The notes under the pieces are model-generated. The model was not told the origin of the DNA. It did not search any database and saw nothing but the letters and a program-made list of their open reading frames with translations. Below, piece by piece: positions 1 to 13,156 of a DNA stretch of 64,000 bases. A program made the translations under genes and the position numbers. Origin of the DNA: Ancylostoma caninum (Eukaryota > Nematoda > Chromadorea > Rhabditida > Ancylostomatidae); contig JBAJFG010000047.1 in the NCBI GenBank assembly GCA_037903475.1, positions 782,001-846,000 on the forward strand, given 5' to 3'. Numbering within the stretch: position 1 is the stretch's first letter; the number at the start of each line of letters is the position of its first letter.

Positions 1-3000
1 TCGCATTAATGAAACGCAAGTACACCCACAGAAATGTTTTCGGTCGTCAGTGTTCAACGAGATTGTCATGACCCTTTTACCCTGGGTCAGAACACAGATA
101 TTAGGTCACATAATTCCACCCAAGTCAGGTTAATCCACGCCAAATTTAGGGAGTAAGGAAATGTACAAAAACAGTTGTTCATAATGTGCTACAAACGTGA
201 CTTCAGCACGAAAACTTGATATCTGAGTCGTTTTTCATGGCGCGGATATCTACCACTCAAACGCGCAGCGTCAGGCCTTTGTACCGTTGTCAGATTGAGC
301 AAAATAGCTGGCTTTGCAGGAATTGAGCTGAAAAAAGCATGACTTTATATACTTTGGTCCGTGATGCTTTGGTCATATGCGCAAGAAGCTTTGTAATCTT
401 GGCATGACCTTTTAGCCATGGGTCACACATTGACATTGGTTCACGGTTTTACTGCATCTCTAAATTTCACATAAACCTTTGGCTCTTGGTTCGGTTTTCC
501 CATATGTAGTCCTTTAACCTGTCCCAAAAAGCAGTTATATTCCTGCAAACTCTGGAGTGGTCCTGAAATTTGTCCAGGTGCGCCTGCAGACGCCTACCTG
601 GAGTACGCTTCACACATTGGCTGTGACATAACTATCTATCTTGCGTAGACTAATTAAGCGCAAGGGTGATTAGGGCCAGACATCCGCTAATAACAGGGAT
701 TAGAAAAATAGGATTAGCGATAATCACTGCGCAAACCCTTCTAGTTGGAGAGGAATACGAAAGTGGAACGCGCTTGCCGCGACGGCTAGAATTCCACCGG
801 GAAACCGTTGTAAATTATAATTTTCAGGGCCAGTATTGGTAGACGTAGCTCTTCGTACCAGAATACCTCTCTTTTCAGACCATATTATTTCAAGTTAGCA
901 AGAATACACACACGTGAAGTTCTTTGTCGGTCAAACGATCCTGCGCTCCCCGGCGAACGCTCGCTCCAGATGAACAGTGCGCGAATTCAAACTTTTCAAA
1001 GGTCCCTTACACTGAGACTCGCACTGATTTAGTTTCTACAGCCGTTGTTCAGTATTTTTAAACAATCTAAAAGGGGACAGATGTTTTTACCCGGGTAACT
1101 ACACCTCGGGTCCGTGTTACCTCAAGTGATGAGCGTGGTCGAAGGCGCAAGGGCGACGCGCTGCTAATGAGTGCTTTTTTCGCCAGGAGCACACAATTCT
1201 ACAGCAAGTAATTGCTCAGTATAAACACGAGCGAAGCGGAAACGAACGACGCAGCAACGAAAATCGAGCAGAAAATGAGAATAGCATCGAGTTCCATATG
1301 GTAACGAGAGAAAACACGAAGTTCCTCCGGCAACAACAAGGCTAGAGCAACAAACAGAGATGAGGGGCAGCAAAGTATAAACGACAGGAGCTTTAATGCG
1401 AAAAAAAAAGGAAATTTCGTAAACCGAACTGCAAAGGAGGAGAGTTTCTCAAATTTTCACATTAAATGAGTAGTTAAGAAGTAGCAGCAATGATTTATAT
1501 TTTATAGCATTTTTTTTGTTCGAAGAAAAAAATCAAAATTCAACTTCCACCTCTAAATTCCATTAAATTCAAGAATCCAGATTATTTCCAGGTAGTGAGT
1601 GTAAATGCAGAACCAGTGGTGTACCCGACATGTAGTCGTATGCTTCACCACGTTGAACATGAGCCAAAATTACAGTAACCCGTCAGCGCTTACCACGTAA
1701 ATTTGCACCACCTCTCGCAAACAAGATTTTTGGGGTCAACAGTACCATAGTAGTTAACAAAATTTCAACCTAAAAAAATTAAATTTTCCCGCCATTAATA
1801 TACGTAAGCGCAAATTACGTATTATGTAGTCAACGGTAGCAAACACCGTAATTTCAGGCTACTAGCACGGAAAAATAGTCTAGACATGCAGAATACGCAA
1901 ATATGCACAAAATTAATTAGAACGAGCAATGCATTGCAGCAATTGTTTTTATTCTGAGCAATTTCTGCAAATGCTTGGCCCATAAACAAAATTTGGTCTT
2001 TCAAAAATGAATGGGATCCTTTCTGGAACCAATTCTCTTAAACTAGCTCTGGATTGTGAATGGCTCAGCCCACTCTATGCTATTTCAGGAGCAACAAGGT
2101 CTGACTAATTGTGCACGAATTGCAATTTATTTCTGCTCCCTCGCCGGGCGCCATACTATTTCGCGCTTTCCTTCTTTCTCTTATTTCTCTACAACTTCCA
2201 GCTTTCAGAAACGGAGCAAATCCACGTGCAAGGAAATAGAACACGAAATCATTGTGAGAGGAATGGCCGCTTGGGATTCAAAATTTTTCCTTCGAGGATA
2301 CCTGTATGTACCTAAAATTAAATCCTTTGACACTCCTATTTTTTAAAAGGTACGTAGGGCACCATTTCACCAATTTTGCTCTAGTATTTTAAGGAAAATA
2401 TTGAAAACTTGCCCAAGAGGGTTATATGATGCACAGAGACAAAATTCAAATTGATTTCTGCAATTTTTAATAATTGTAACAATTTGAAATTATTAACTGT
2501 ATGTAGTTTGAGTATTGTAACACCATTTTTCCAGCGCCACGGTAAGCGGTACGGTAAATATGGTACCTTACAGTATCTTCTGAAAATTCGCAGAGGGCTT
2601 GTATTTCATACGTTCAGCACAACGATCAGCATTATCTTGTACTCTAGCAAAGTTTTTACAGTACTTTCTACCACCATATCTTACAGTACAGAGTAACACC
2701 AAAGCAATTGTAATGGTGCAAAGTTGTGGCGTGAAAATAATAGGACATTCTTATTTATCGCATTAATTAACGCCTTTTTCAAGGTCTCAGAAGATTCTAT
2801 GGGATAACGTATCCACCGTACAGTTACCGTAACCCTACAGGAAGGGATTACCGTATAGAATGAGTCTGATTCAAGTGATCTATCATCAACTAACACCTCT
2901 GGGCAAAGTTTTCATGTGAAATTTTTCTCGGATTTCGGGGCAGAGGTTGCCAAAGCTGGTGTCGCGACAACTGGCAAAAATTTTTTTGAATCTCAATTTT

Positions 3001-3308
3001 CGGATAAATTCTTGCATGTTTTACCTCAAATGATAGGACATTCATATTTATTTATTCATATTTAGTTATTAAAATCATCTCCAGAGAACAATGCAGTTCT
3101 CGAGGAAAATCAGAATTTCGCAACAATCACGGGATGTGGTTTTATGGACGAGATGACGCCACTCGTGCAGATTACCTTTCTTTCAAACTGAAATAATGTC
3201 CGTCCAACGGAAATTATCCCGCACATTTGCCGAGATAAATGCTGCTTCCGTAAATTGGCTCGCTTTTTATGAATTTCTCAGATTCCTTTCCGATTTTTGC
3301 TTAGATAC
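1..3308. other. No gene recognised
   Basis: AT-rich sequence without an open reading frame that resembles a known protein. The segments near 66-110 and 402-446 share a pattern (CATGACC, then GGGTCA, then GGTCAC or GGTTCAC) and may be diverged copies of one short repeat. Around 2530-2700 the sequence is rich in short GGTAA/TTACC and GTACTGTAA words but has no clean boundaries. Two similar AATAGGACATTC-type words lie near 2740 and 3030. Nothing else is supported. Confidence 0.5.
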
Positions 3309-3836
3309 CAGTGGCGGACGCACGGGGGGGGGGGGGTCGAAATTACTTTACAATACAAACAAAAATCTTGTATAAGTTTATTTTGAATTGTTCATTGTTA
3401 TTATTATTATTTTTAATATAATTTTCACTTACTATTTATCATTATAATTAATTTTTTTACTAATTTTATTTTCCATCTAGGACCCCAAAGCGGCGGAAAC
3501 CCCACTTTTTTCCCACACCCCCCCCCCCTCTCGCCCACGGGTGGCGGTCAAGACGTACACCGCGACGCAACCGCGCCGCACGCGGACGCTTTCCAAGTTC
3601 ACGTTGTTTCTCCAAATTCGACGCACTAAATGACATCGATGGCCATCTTCTCACAGTTTGTGGGTTCCGATAACACACATCTGTCCCACTCAAGCTCAGA
3701 AAATTTGTCCATACCCACGCAGAAATGCTTGTACCCTAGAAGGCCGCAGCCGCGACGCGTTCATGTATCGACCAATCACAGACCAGCAGCGTACCTCATG
3801 TCACGTGGCCCTGCCCAAGTCCTGCGTCCGCCACTG
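3309..3836. mobile_element. hAT-like nonautonomous element, CAGTGGCGGACGCA termini
   Basis: The left end reads CAGTGGCGGACGCA and the right end is its inverse, TGCGTCCGCCACTG. Flanking 8-mers TTAGATAC and TTAGAGAT agree at 6 of 8 positions, as expected for an aged 8-bp hAT duplication. From 3309 to about 3535 it parallels the cleaner 278-bp copy at 59058-59335 read on the other strand: a poly-G tract, an AAGTAATTT-like stretch, an AT-rich core, a CCCCAAAGCGGCGG block and a poly-C tract. About 290 extra bases (3536-3822) lie before the right terminus and could be a later insertion or a longer family member. No transposase is visible. Open frames inside it are short and cross the repeat core, so I treat them as chance. 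Confidence 0.7.
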
Positions 3837-6660
3837 TTAGAGATGTGCACTAACGAAATGCTAGCACACGCTAGCAACCGTCCTTTGGAAAATTCCAGTA
3901 AACAAAATAAATAGTCTTACTCATTTTTTGGAGAAGTTAGCCTATAAGGCTATAAAATGGCCCATTTATCGATATCTATCGCACTTTATTTTTTCTTTAT
4001 TTTACCTTCCATTAAATTGCTACATATAGTAATATTATATTTTAGCATGTTCTATCTGAAATAATAGTATGAACTTGTATGTCCTCTTGAAATGGTACGC
4101 ACTATAAACTCAGTTTTCTCTTTCGCTTTGTTCCGTAATCAGCTTCATTTTTACATCTTCCAAAGAAATGTTGGTAAACTTCCCAAGGAATTTTCATAAA
4201 ATGGGTTTAGAAAGTGTATTATCGAACATATCGAGTATATTTTATTACTTTATGAATTCCTAAATCCTTATTCTTGACTTTGCCTTTTCTAAAGAAGGGC
4301 TTATTTTTCTATGCCTTCCCTACGTCTCCCACACGAGAGCTAATGGCATGGAGCCAACGGTCATTAATTTGTGATCTGCTGTTCAGCTCAGAATTCACTT
4401 TTGTACAAACAAAAGGGTGTTTCGCGATGAATGCCTTTGAATTATGTGTTTGTCATTAATTTGTTGGCTGTCTTGAATAAACAAACAAATGATTAATCAA
4501 ATAAGAGATGATCAAACAACGGGAAATTAGAAAGTAAACAGAAATCGAGAATAAAAGAAAGAAAAACACAGAAGACTGAAAAAAATCAGTGATATCCACC
4601 TACCTCTCTGAGGATATGAAGGAGAGGAGCAGGGGCTAACAAAGACGAGAGTGGGGAAAGATTTGATCTTCTATGTCCAAATCCCTTGAAGTTTCAGGTT
4701 CCAGTGTACTTCAAAAGTTCAGGAAATTGCGCTGTTCAATGCATGAGTGGATAATTGAGGTCGAAGCAGGTGAAATTCATACCTTCGTAGCGCACGGCTA
4801 CGTCACTCATGCCGTAAAGGCTTTTAATGGGGACTTTCAGGATGTTATGCTAGGAGCTCATCACCAAGGATGAGAGCTCCACGCCTTAATGAACAAAGGA
4901 AGCCAGGATGATCGTGAACTTCACAGGGTGGACATACATATTGGTCTCAAAGACAATGCTGCTCATGGGATGGCGGAAAACGACGGGTGCTCCAAGCAGT
5001 CAACATCGCTCACCTTCGCTTTGCAGTAACTTCTCCAGAATTAGCACGCCTAATGTAAAATAATAATATAAAAAATCAAGGAGTGATAGTGACCATTCAA
5101 TTCGTCTCGAGAAGATCTTTCTAATGACCTACTCAATGTCGGTGTGAAAAATAGCAACACCATTCTCCCCCCCCCCCCCGCTCCATTCTCCCCTAATCGA
5201 TATATCGATCGAAGCCGTTCGACAGACCGAATCAGCGGGAGCGTAGAGATGCGCAATGAATCAGCAGTCACGTTTCAATTTGACCCTTTCTGTCAGATTT
5301 GAGTTGAAAGCTCTGGACATCCAGCATCCAGGATCACAACATCGACTCCACACTACTTCCACGACAATAGATTTTTGACGAATTTGCTGATAGACTATGC
5401 ATTGCACAGATCTAGCAAATTTGAGTTCGAAATAACTATAGGTCTAGAGCAACTATTTGTATGTTGCCGTGTATTATCACTGGGTCAGAACATTGGCTAT
5501 GGGCCACTTCCTTTGTCCAGACACAACGTTTGGAAGTGATTTGCTCAAAGCTAATGCTTTTGAAAGTGAATTTATCAGAATTGGTGAAGTTCAAAATTCG
5601 TTTAGTATTAATTTTTTGAAGTTTGTAATATTTGGTTTGGAAATCGTAAGGTTTCGGGTTTATTGATTCCTGATTTTGCTTTAGGGAAGTATACGATTGG
5701 GTAAAGATGTGGTGGGATTCTCATTGTCAGTGCAAGGAATTCTTATCTGTCATGACATGATCATTAAGCTTATTTTTGGAGACGTTGATATTATCACAGT
5801 AAAAATTTCGCTTTTCTACATCTAAAACCACAAAAAAAACCTCTTGTAAATGCTCTTTTTCGAAGTGCTCCATTGAAAAATGGAGTTACTGATCGCGTTG
5901 AGAAGCTCGTAGGGCTATCCGTATCTCATTGTCGTTTTGCTGCGATCATTCACCTTTCCTTCCTGATTTTTGCAGCAAACCAAGCTACCGTAATTAAACG
6001 AAGATGGATATTTTAACCTCAGACACGAATAATCCCCACAGGGTTCAAAACTCAGCGGTCTTTCCAAGCCAATCAGGTAAAAAACTCGTAAAACCGCCCA
6101 TTAGGTGGATTCCAATAAAATTCCTATGAAATGAAGGAATTACTGCTGGAACATAGCTGCGAAAATTGTTCTGTCGCCTCGGATTACACGGGAAAAACGC
6201 CGCTCATTCGCACATGACAGCCACCCAGCCAGGGATAGAGCTGGAAAATTGAAAACGAAAAAAAGCCATGTCATCGAGGTGGCACGAACATGCGCCTTCG
6301 GTGCAAATGAGCGACGAGCAATTCGCTATTCCTGGTATTTCTGGATGCAAGGCGGTCGCTCGGCGACGAACCCTCGCTCTCCTAGCAATTTTTGCGCGCA
6401 CGCTTCGCTGAGCTTCACGGACCATCGCGGCATCTCATATCGGACAATGAGCGGATGAAGTAGCGAGTGCACACGATGGGGACTCGCTGAATGCTTCAGC
6501 ACGTTCTCGATGCTTTAGCGCTTTCGTGCCCAGGTCAAAAATTCAATTTCAGCCCCGCAATGCCCTATTGATTTAGTTTTGAAGTTTCACTTGAGTAAAC
6601 GCTAATTTAAGAAAAAATAAATGAGTTAATAGATCAGTGAATCAATCAAACAACGAACGA
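3837..6660. other. No gene recognised
   Basis: Mixed AT-rich sequence with a 13-base C run at 5167-5179. A 66-codon open stretch at 4673-4873 on the plus strand has no recognisable domain and no visible exon partners. A GC-richer patch near 6240-6480 is open on both strands for about 70 codons but resembles nothing known. No repeats with clear ends were seen. Confidence 0.45.
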
Positions 6661-6700
6661 ATGAATAAATGAATAAATAAATAAATAAATAAATAAATAA
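6661..6700. repeat. (AAAT)n / (GAAT)n microsatellite
   Basis: Two GAAT-type units followed by about seven AAAT units. The same 4-mer ends LINE 3' tails elsewhere in this window (18048-18076), so it may be the relic of an old LINE insertion. No coding remnant was found beside it. Confidence 0.85.
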
Positions 6701-9700
6701 GAAAGCGAGTGCCTAACGCCTCACTTCAAGTGAAAAATATGTATGAGAAGCTGATATAATCGAAAAAAAAAGAATGTAAATGCGCAAATAACAAATGAAT
6801 ATGGAGAAAAATGGACGGACGACAAATGACTGGACGCACATACCCTTACGGATCCGTTATTCGGTAATGCACAGTAAAAACATGCCTCACTAGCCAATCC
6901 ATGAACTATCAGCACACCTAGAACAGAATAAAAATCGAATAGTTCAATTTATTTGATTATTTAGGACCAGATCCGAAGAATTGAAATGTTAAAAAAGAGA
7001 TAGATGTAAGTGCCTCTTAGCAATCTTGAAGAATTGTATTGCTCCCTCTTTTACAAATATCCGGACTATACGCTCATTCGAAATCGAGTTTTTGAATATC
7101 GAATAAATCGATAGGTTGCTAGTGCGTTGTTCGGTCTTAACTATAAGTATCACCAATGTACTCTTTATTATTATTGTGATCCATCTTCCTCTTTAATTCA
7201 CTTGATAATCTGAGATCTATCACTTCTTCTTAAGCATGGAGTAACGTGATTGCAGACGAAGGAACTTTGGAAGAAATAAAATGAAAAAAAGGAAAAGAGT
7301 AAACAAATATGGAAGACAGGTAATTAAAGATGGTCCCAAATGAAGTACAGACCAAAATCTGAACTCTTGAGAGGAAATGGTTGTGGTGGAGTCGAGATTC
7401 GCAATCTTCTGTGCTTCCTCTGCAAAAGTGAAGGAGAACGTTTTTATACAGTGTGCTTACCGTAATCCCTGAACATGTGCAGCTGTGGAATGTGGTGATG
7501 CCCCGTAACTCTGTAGAAGTGTGAGCTTCACGAAAAACGTCAACATTAGACAACGACTTTCAGTTCAAAGTAATAAAAGAATTAATAACCAGAAGTGTTA
7601 GTGGGGGTTCACTGTCATCAATTACGTACAATAAGGCTGATTCCGCAAGGTCCTCGAGCACATGTTAAGGGAGTTACACCAAACAGCTAGATAGGTTCGT
7701 TAAGTCGTTTATCGTTAGGTTAAAAGGGGCCACCATGTAATGATGCACTGAGTCATCTTGGCATTCAGCCAGAAATTCCAGGAAACCCTTAAATGAAACA
7801 ACAGCTACAAAGAAGGAAATTTGTAGCAGTATTCCCAGGAGGCCACCCTGATATCCGGTAGAAACGGAAGGTGGAACAACCATGAGGCTACAGATGAATG
7901 ACATCTGGCCTGCAGCACGTCATTCGGTCGTCATTCGCGTTGTAGCTGCGAAGGTGGTTCTCATCAAACGGCGTCATAAATAATCGTGCAAGTGCCGGGC
8001 GTCGGTTGCAGATTGGTACGAGTGCTGCCAGCTTTTCTCGTGCTGATACAGCCAATTTCCACTGATTTTCTCCCCGTGTGAGTTGAAAGTACTGTCACAA
8101 GTGCGGAAAAATGCTGTGGCTGTCTCTGCCTTTGTGGCTCGGACCATATGTATATTCAAAAAACCAAAGAGTAAAAGCGGGACTCCTCTAAATGCCTTCG
8201 GTAAATTTTATTTTTATCCTATTTCCATTGCTAACTAGAGTGCGTTAAATAAATAAATCACTGAATATGTGAGTATAAATGTAGTAACAACAAAGTAAGG
8301 AAAGCTTTACGAAAACAAATAAGCTAGCAACGAAAATAATACTATTTGAGGATATCTTCCTGCTGTATAGAAAGAACAACGTACACAAAGTGCTACTAAC
8401 CGTCAAACAAACAAATAAAGAACCAGTAAAGTTGCCTGAAATCCGAGATTCAAGCTGCAATCTACCTAGAAGAAAAAGTTAGGAAGTTACTCTAAGATGT
8501 AGACTAAAATTACCCAGTTTTCTTCAAAATGTATCTTTCTTCCCTAAAATCAAAGAGAAGGGTGGTAAACTGCAGTGTAACCAATAAAATTGGCTATAAG
8601 AAAGGATCGCAGCAGATTTCACTGCGAAAATCTCAATCTCTCAAAATCTATGCCCACTTCTTACGACTATGTACTTCGAGACATTGTACACCATGTAATG
8701 CAGCCACATTTTATCATTTTACAAAAACACGTTAATTCCTCTCTCCTTTTTTTTCGCTTTCAGAATGGTTTGCCGTTGAATTTTCTAATTCCGCGTTGCA
8801 TTTTTATAGTTCTCACTTTATACTTCAGTTAGTGTTCCAATTAAAAAAGCAAGAAGTGAAAAATGTATCACCTGCAGATTAGGAAAAGAAGGAAGAAAGA
8901 AGAAATTAAGGTAAAAACCGATCCTTTCATTACTTTTATGTACCAGATCAATCCCAACACAGTGCTCTCAGCGCTTCTCTTAGCTATTAATACAATAAGA
9001 CTTCAAAATCATTGTGATTACAAAAATCGATAATGGAATTTCTGTAAAAATTTTAGAGCGGAGAAATGAGCCAGAACTTGAGAAAATGTGGAAACAAGGG
9101 AAAAAGGGTGTAATCGTTAACGGACTGGATTTTTATTTGTCTCAGGTTCATTGCTTGAGATTCAAAAAAGCTGTTTATATTATCTGCGTTCGCTCATTTA
9201 GTATTGGAAGGAGAATGCCTGTGGAAGGATTTACACGAATGAGTACGGTTATTTTGATTACGTGTAGTGAGCATCCTGAAAACTCGTCCACAACAATCGC
9301 AATCACGGACGCAAACGTACGCCTAGCCTTTATCAATCCGTTCAATCGCACAGTAGAAGAAACATCCACGAAAAAGAGGAAAACAGCTGAATTGATCAAA
9401 GTCGCGGAGAAGTCCACCTGAAACATCTGTACTTAGTTCGATTATGGCATACGAAAACGAATAATATATCTCGAAGCAAAAGCAAAATGGGCGGAGAACC
9501 ACAAGGGGGAACCGATAGGAAAAAACGAAGATGTCATGAGCAGCTTGGCAAAAGAAACTGTGAGGTTCACACGGATCAGGGCTAGATTTCATTTTGAAAT
9601 GACCAGCGGACCGTGATGAATTCCTGTGATGGAAATTTCCCCCGCACGTCACCTCATAGGGAACTAGTTATTGAAGTAACGCATAAAAAACAAGAGTTTG

Positions 9701-10478
9701 TTGTCAAGACAAGGCAGTGTCATTTTATAGTACCACTAGTGGCATTACTTTCCAAACAATTCAGCTATTTCCCAATATTATGTACTATTTAGATGTAGCA
9801 GAATTCAAAAAAAGCAGCTTAGGTCATAACTGTACTACGTCCTCCAGGTAGGCAGGTTAATTATCCACAACCTACAGAAAGTCCTGAAACTAATATAACG
9901 AGTTTCTTCATTCCACCACAAAAAATGGCAATATTTTTCAGATTTTCTGGCACCACTAAGTAAAGCATAGAGAGCCGAGAAATACGAGAAGCTCTACAGG
10001 AAAGCTGGAATTCAAGCAGACAGACAGCAGCAGCAGACATGGCCCTCAAAAACCCCTGCTTATTCGGCTTGCACTTGCTGCACTTGCACTTCAAAAGAAA
10101 TGCGGCCGAGTTTATATTAATTCAGGGAAGATATTCGAGCAAATAACTACTGAATTCTGTTTAGTTTTTCCACCTATTTTCTTGGCCTCCTGGCGGATTC
10201 TTGATTCAGGATTCCTGTAGGGATTCCTTATTCCCGATAAGAATCAAAAATGCACGGCAAAAGGCTTGCAAAAGCTATTATTTCCGAGGCATGTATCCAG
10301 TATGTATCCAACATTGAAAAGAACAGCACTGTGGCTATGTGCTAGTTTCAATAATAGCGTCTTTATTTACCCTAACTATACTATTATTATTTATTATATT
10401 TATCCTTATTCGTTTACCTATTCTTTATCCGTCTACGTGCTTATTTCTTAACGCTCATCAGGGAAATATTAGTTTACC
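6701..10478. other. No gene recognised
   Basis: About 3.8 kb without a recognisable gene. The longest open stretches are 9014-9421 (plus, 135 codons, first ATG about 24 codons in) and 7230-7553 and 7674-7904 (minus). None shows a known domain, a paired exon or a clear start, and the opposite strand is open across part of the first. I saw no inverted-repeat termini. Confidence 0.45.
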
Positions 10479-10514
10479 AGTCTGGCCGTCCGGCTAACGC
10501 CGGACTTCCAGACT
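10479..10514. repeat. Strong two-part hairpin
   Basis: AGTCTGG, two bases, GTCCGGC, the loop TAAC, GCCGGAC, two bases, CCAGACT. Both 7-bp stems are perfect and the hairpin is followed by TTTT. It lies in an otherwise AT-rich stretch and is followed by a short self-complementary GC-rich word near 10523-10539. It is probably the core of a small fold-back repeat. A Pol III-terminated structured RNA is possible but unsupported. Confidence 0.7.
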
Positions 10515-10983
10515 TTTATTGATGCTCGCTTCGCTCGCATACTGTATGTTGAAGGCAAGCACAAAAGTGTAAATGGATTGACAAAATCTGTATCCTTCCA
10601 CGCAGTTCTTCCGCTATCCTGAGATGCCCTCGATCCCATAGTTGTTGCTTTCTCCCATATGAACGAAGTTACGCCCTCCCATATGAGCGAAGTTAGTGGT
10701 CGTGAAGAATTGAGTGTAACCGATTCAGTGCGAATGTTATCTCGAAATGATTTAGGTTCAACTGGTTGTTATGGTAATTCAAGTGATAAGGGGCCACCGG
10801 TGTATATAAACGGAAAGGAGGGAGTGGTTCATTCAAACACAAACGGAATGGAAAGAGAACACGGATACGAAAGGAAACAATGTACATCTAGGTGATTTAG
10901 GTGGGAGGGTCCGCAGAAACAGGGTAAGTGTAACCCTCATGCAGAAATAGACACGCCTAGCGAATTCCTATTACTTGCGGAGC
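10515..10983. other. Unassigned sequence before the minisatellite
   Basis: A 78-codon open stretch on the plus strand (10659-10895) with an ATG start ends before the minisatellite. It has no recognised domain. An imperfect duplication (CCCATATGA.CGAAGTTA) surrounds its start at about 10655-10695. I do not call it a gene. Confidence 0.4.
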
Positions 10984-12335
10984 TTGCACACCCTTATCAC
11001 ACCGCTGGACCCGACTCCAGGCGTTTCCCCACTTTTGGACTCCGGCGCACCCTTATCACACCGTTGGACCCGACTCCAGGCGTTTCCCCCACTTTTGGAC
11101 GCCGGCGCACCATTATCACACCGTTGGACCCGACTCCAGGCGTTTCCCCACTTTTGGACGCCGGCGCACCCTTATCACACTGTTGGACCCGACTCCAGGC
11201 GTTCCCCAACTTTTGGACGCCGGCGCACCCTTATCACACTGTTGGACCCGACTCCAGGCGTTCCCCAACTTTTGGACGCCGGCGCACCCTTATCACACCG
11301 TTGGACCCGACTCCAGGCGTTTCCCCACTTTTGGACGCCGGCGCACCCTTATCACACTGTTGGACCCGACTCCAGGCGTTCCCCAACTTTTGGACGCCGG
11401 CGCACCATTATCACACCGTTGGACCCGACTTCAGGCGTTTCCCCACTTTTGGGCGCCGGCGCACCCTCATCACACCATTGGACCCGACTTCAGGCGTTTT
11501 TCCACTTTTGGACGCCGGCGCACCCTTGTCACACCGTTGGACCCAATTCCAAGCGTTGCCCACTTTTGTACGCCGGCGCACCTTTATCACACCGTTGGAC
11601 CCGACTCCAGGCGTTTCCCCACTTTTCGACGCCGGCGTACCCTTATCACACCGTTGGAGCCGACTCCCCGCGTTTCCCCACTTTTGGACGCCCGCGCACC
11701 CTTATCACACCGTTGGACCCGACTCCAGGCTTTTACCCACTTTTGGACGCCCGCGCACCCTTATCACACCGTTGGACCCGACTCCAGGTGTTTCCCCACT
11801 TTTGGACGCCGGCGCCCCCTTATCACACCGTTGGACCCGACTCCAGGCTTTTACCCACTTTTGGACGCCCGCGCACCCTTATCACACCGTTGGACCCAAC
11901 TCCAGGCGTTTCCCCACTTTTGGACGCCGGCGCACCCTTATCACACCGTTGGACCCGACTCCAGGCTTTTCCCGACTTTTGGACGCCGGCGCACCCTTAT
12001 CACACCGTTGGACCCGACTACAGGCGTTTCTCCACTTTTGGACGCCGGCGCACCCCTATCACACCGTTGGACCCGACTTCAGGCGTTTCTCCACTTTTGG
12101 ATGCCGGCGCACCCTTATCACACCGTTGAACCCGACTCCAGGCGTTTCCCCACTTTTGGCAGCCGGCGCACCCTTATCACACCGTTGGACCCGACTCCAG
12201 GCGTTTCTCCACTTTTGGACGCCGGCGCACCCTTATCACACTGTTGGACCCGACTCCAGGCGTTTCCCCACTTTTGGACGCCGGCGCACCCTTATCACAC
12301 CCTTGTACCCGACTCCAGGCGTTTCCCCACTTTAT
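10984..12335. repeat. 59-bp minisatellite, about 23 units
   Basis: Each unit contains TTATCACACCGTTGGACC, a CCAGGCGTTT segment, CCACTTTTGGACG and CCGGCGCA. The period is 59 bp, with one unit of 60 near 11085-11100. Units differ by a few substitutions, and some variants occur in runs: units with CACTGTTGG plus GTTCCCCAAC at 11180-11390, and units with CCCGCGCAC plus GCTTTTACCC at 11690-11870. This suggests local unequal exchange. The unit has no stop codon in any plus-strand frame, so all three frames stay open for more than 1.1 kb. Because 59 is not a multiple of 3, each frame cycles through the same 59-residue peptide. This is a by-product of the repeat and not evidence for a protein. Confidence 0.97.
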
Positions 12336-12603
12336 GAGGCACCGTTGCACATCGCTGGACCTTCTGGTCGACCATCTCTCTACCCCACTCCACCACACCA
12401 TACCCGTTCTTAGTCTTTTATGGGATCTCACAATCACCACCAATCACCATCACTGACCAATCACAGTGCGTGTGCACACGCACGCACAGAGTCACATAAT
12501 GTCTGTAATATATACAAAGTATGATGGCATTTATTAATAAATTTTATTTATTGTATTCTACCCTTGACCTAAGATTTCGTTTATGCACAGCAAGAGTGAC
12601 ATC
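12336..12603. other. Sequence after the minisatellite, with an AATAAA-like site
   Basis: The last unit decays at about 12335 and is followed by C/A-rich sequence with repeated ATCACCA words, a short ACGCACGC stretch, and TTAATAAATTTTATTTATTG near 12533-12552. The latter could serve as a polyadenylation signal, but no upstream transcript is supported. Confidence 0.4.
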
Positions 12604-13156
12604 CTGGTTCCGAATGCATCATTGAGACTATGTAACTATGGTAATCCTATTAACATACCCAACCCAAATTCACCCCTTACCTGGCAACCATCATCATGTT
12701 CACCTATGTATGTGTCGTGTTGCCTACGCCCATGTACTACCCAAGGGTAATCAAACCCATGAGTATAACATTACCCATCCTTCAAAAAATGCACCATAAA
12801 CAAGACATGACCCATCACTTGACCATCACTGATGCATAATTGAGACTACTCAGGGTAAATTCATTGACGTTCACGTTAACTATGGGTATATTAAAGGGGT
12901 TTGAATACGTTTACCTGGGTAATCTTGCTGATGCATGAGGCCCAATAAGGATAGGATCTATAAAGACTTGGACCCGGACGCATCATTGGAAGGATGAGTG
13001 ATTCCAAACCGATTGCTATGATTACTCATGGGTTGCGGATGGTATACACAATGTCAAATACTGATGGGTGCCAGGGTAAGTCAAAGGATAAATGTAGTAT
13101 GGCATACGGGTAATACGTTTACCGTGGGTAATCTCAATGACGAATCTGGGCCCTGG
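12604..13156. repeat. Cluster of GATGCATC-ended, GGTAA/TTACCC-rich MITE copies
   Basis: The left part (from 12604, GGTTCCGAATGCATCATTGAG) resembles the complete copy at 42493-42687: GGTAAT, a CCAACCCAAATTCACC-type word, CCTTACCTGGCA.CCATCA, ATGTATGT and ATTACCCATCC. The right part (about 12966-13156, from GGACCCGGACGCATCATTGG) carries the same words in reverse complement (CATGGGTT, GATGGGTGCCAGGGTAA, CCGTGGGTAAT). A middle part (12825-12945) has another CTGATGCAT end pair. The block is best read as two or three copies inserted next to or into each other in opposite orientations. No coding capacity is seen. Confidence 0.7.

Noticed and set aside
9014..9421. 135-codon open stretch as a gene
   Set aside because: No recognised domain, first ATG about 24 codons in, part of the opposite strand also open, no partner exons.
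10975..12413. Proteins of 384-449 residues on the plus strand
   Set aside because: They are translations of the 59-bp minisatellite in three frames, all giving the same cycling peptide; no start, splice or domain evidence supports coding.
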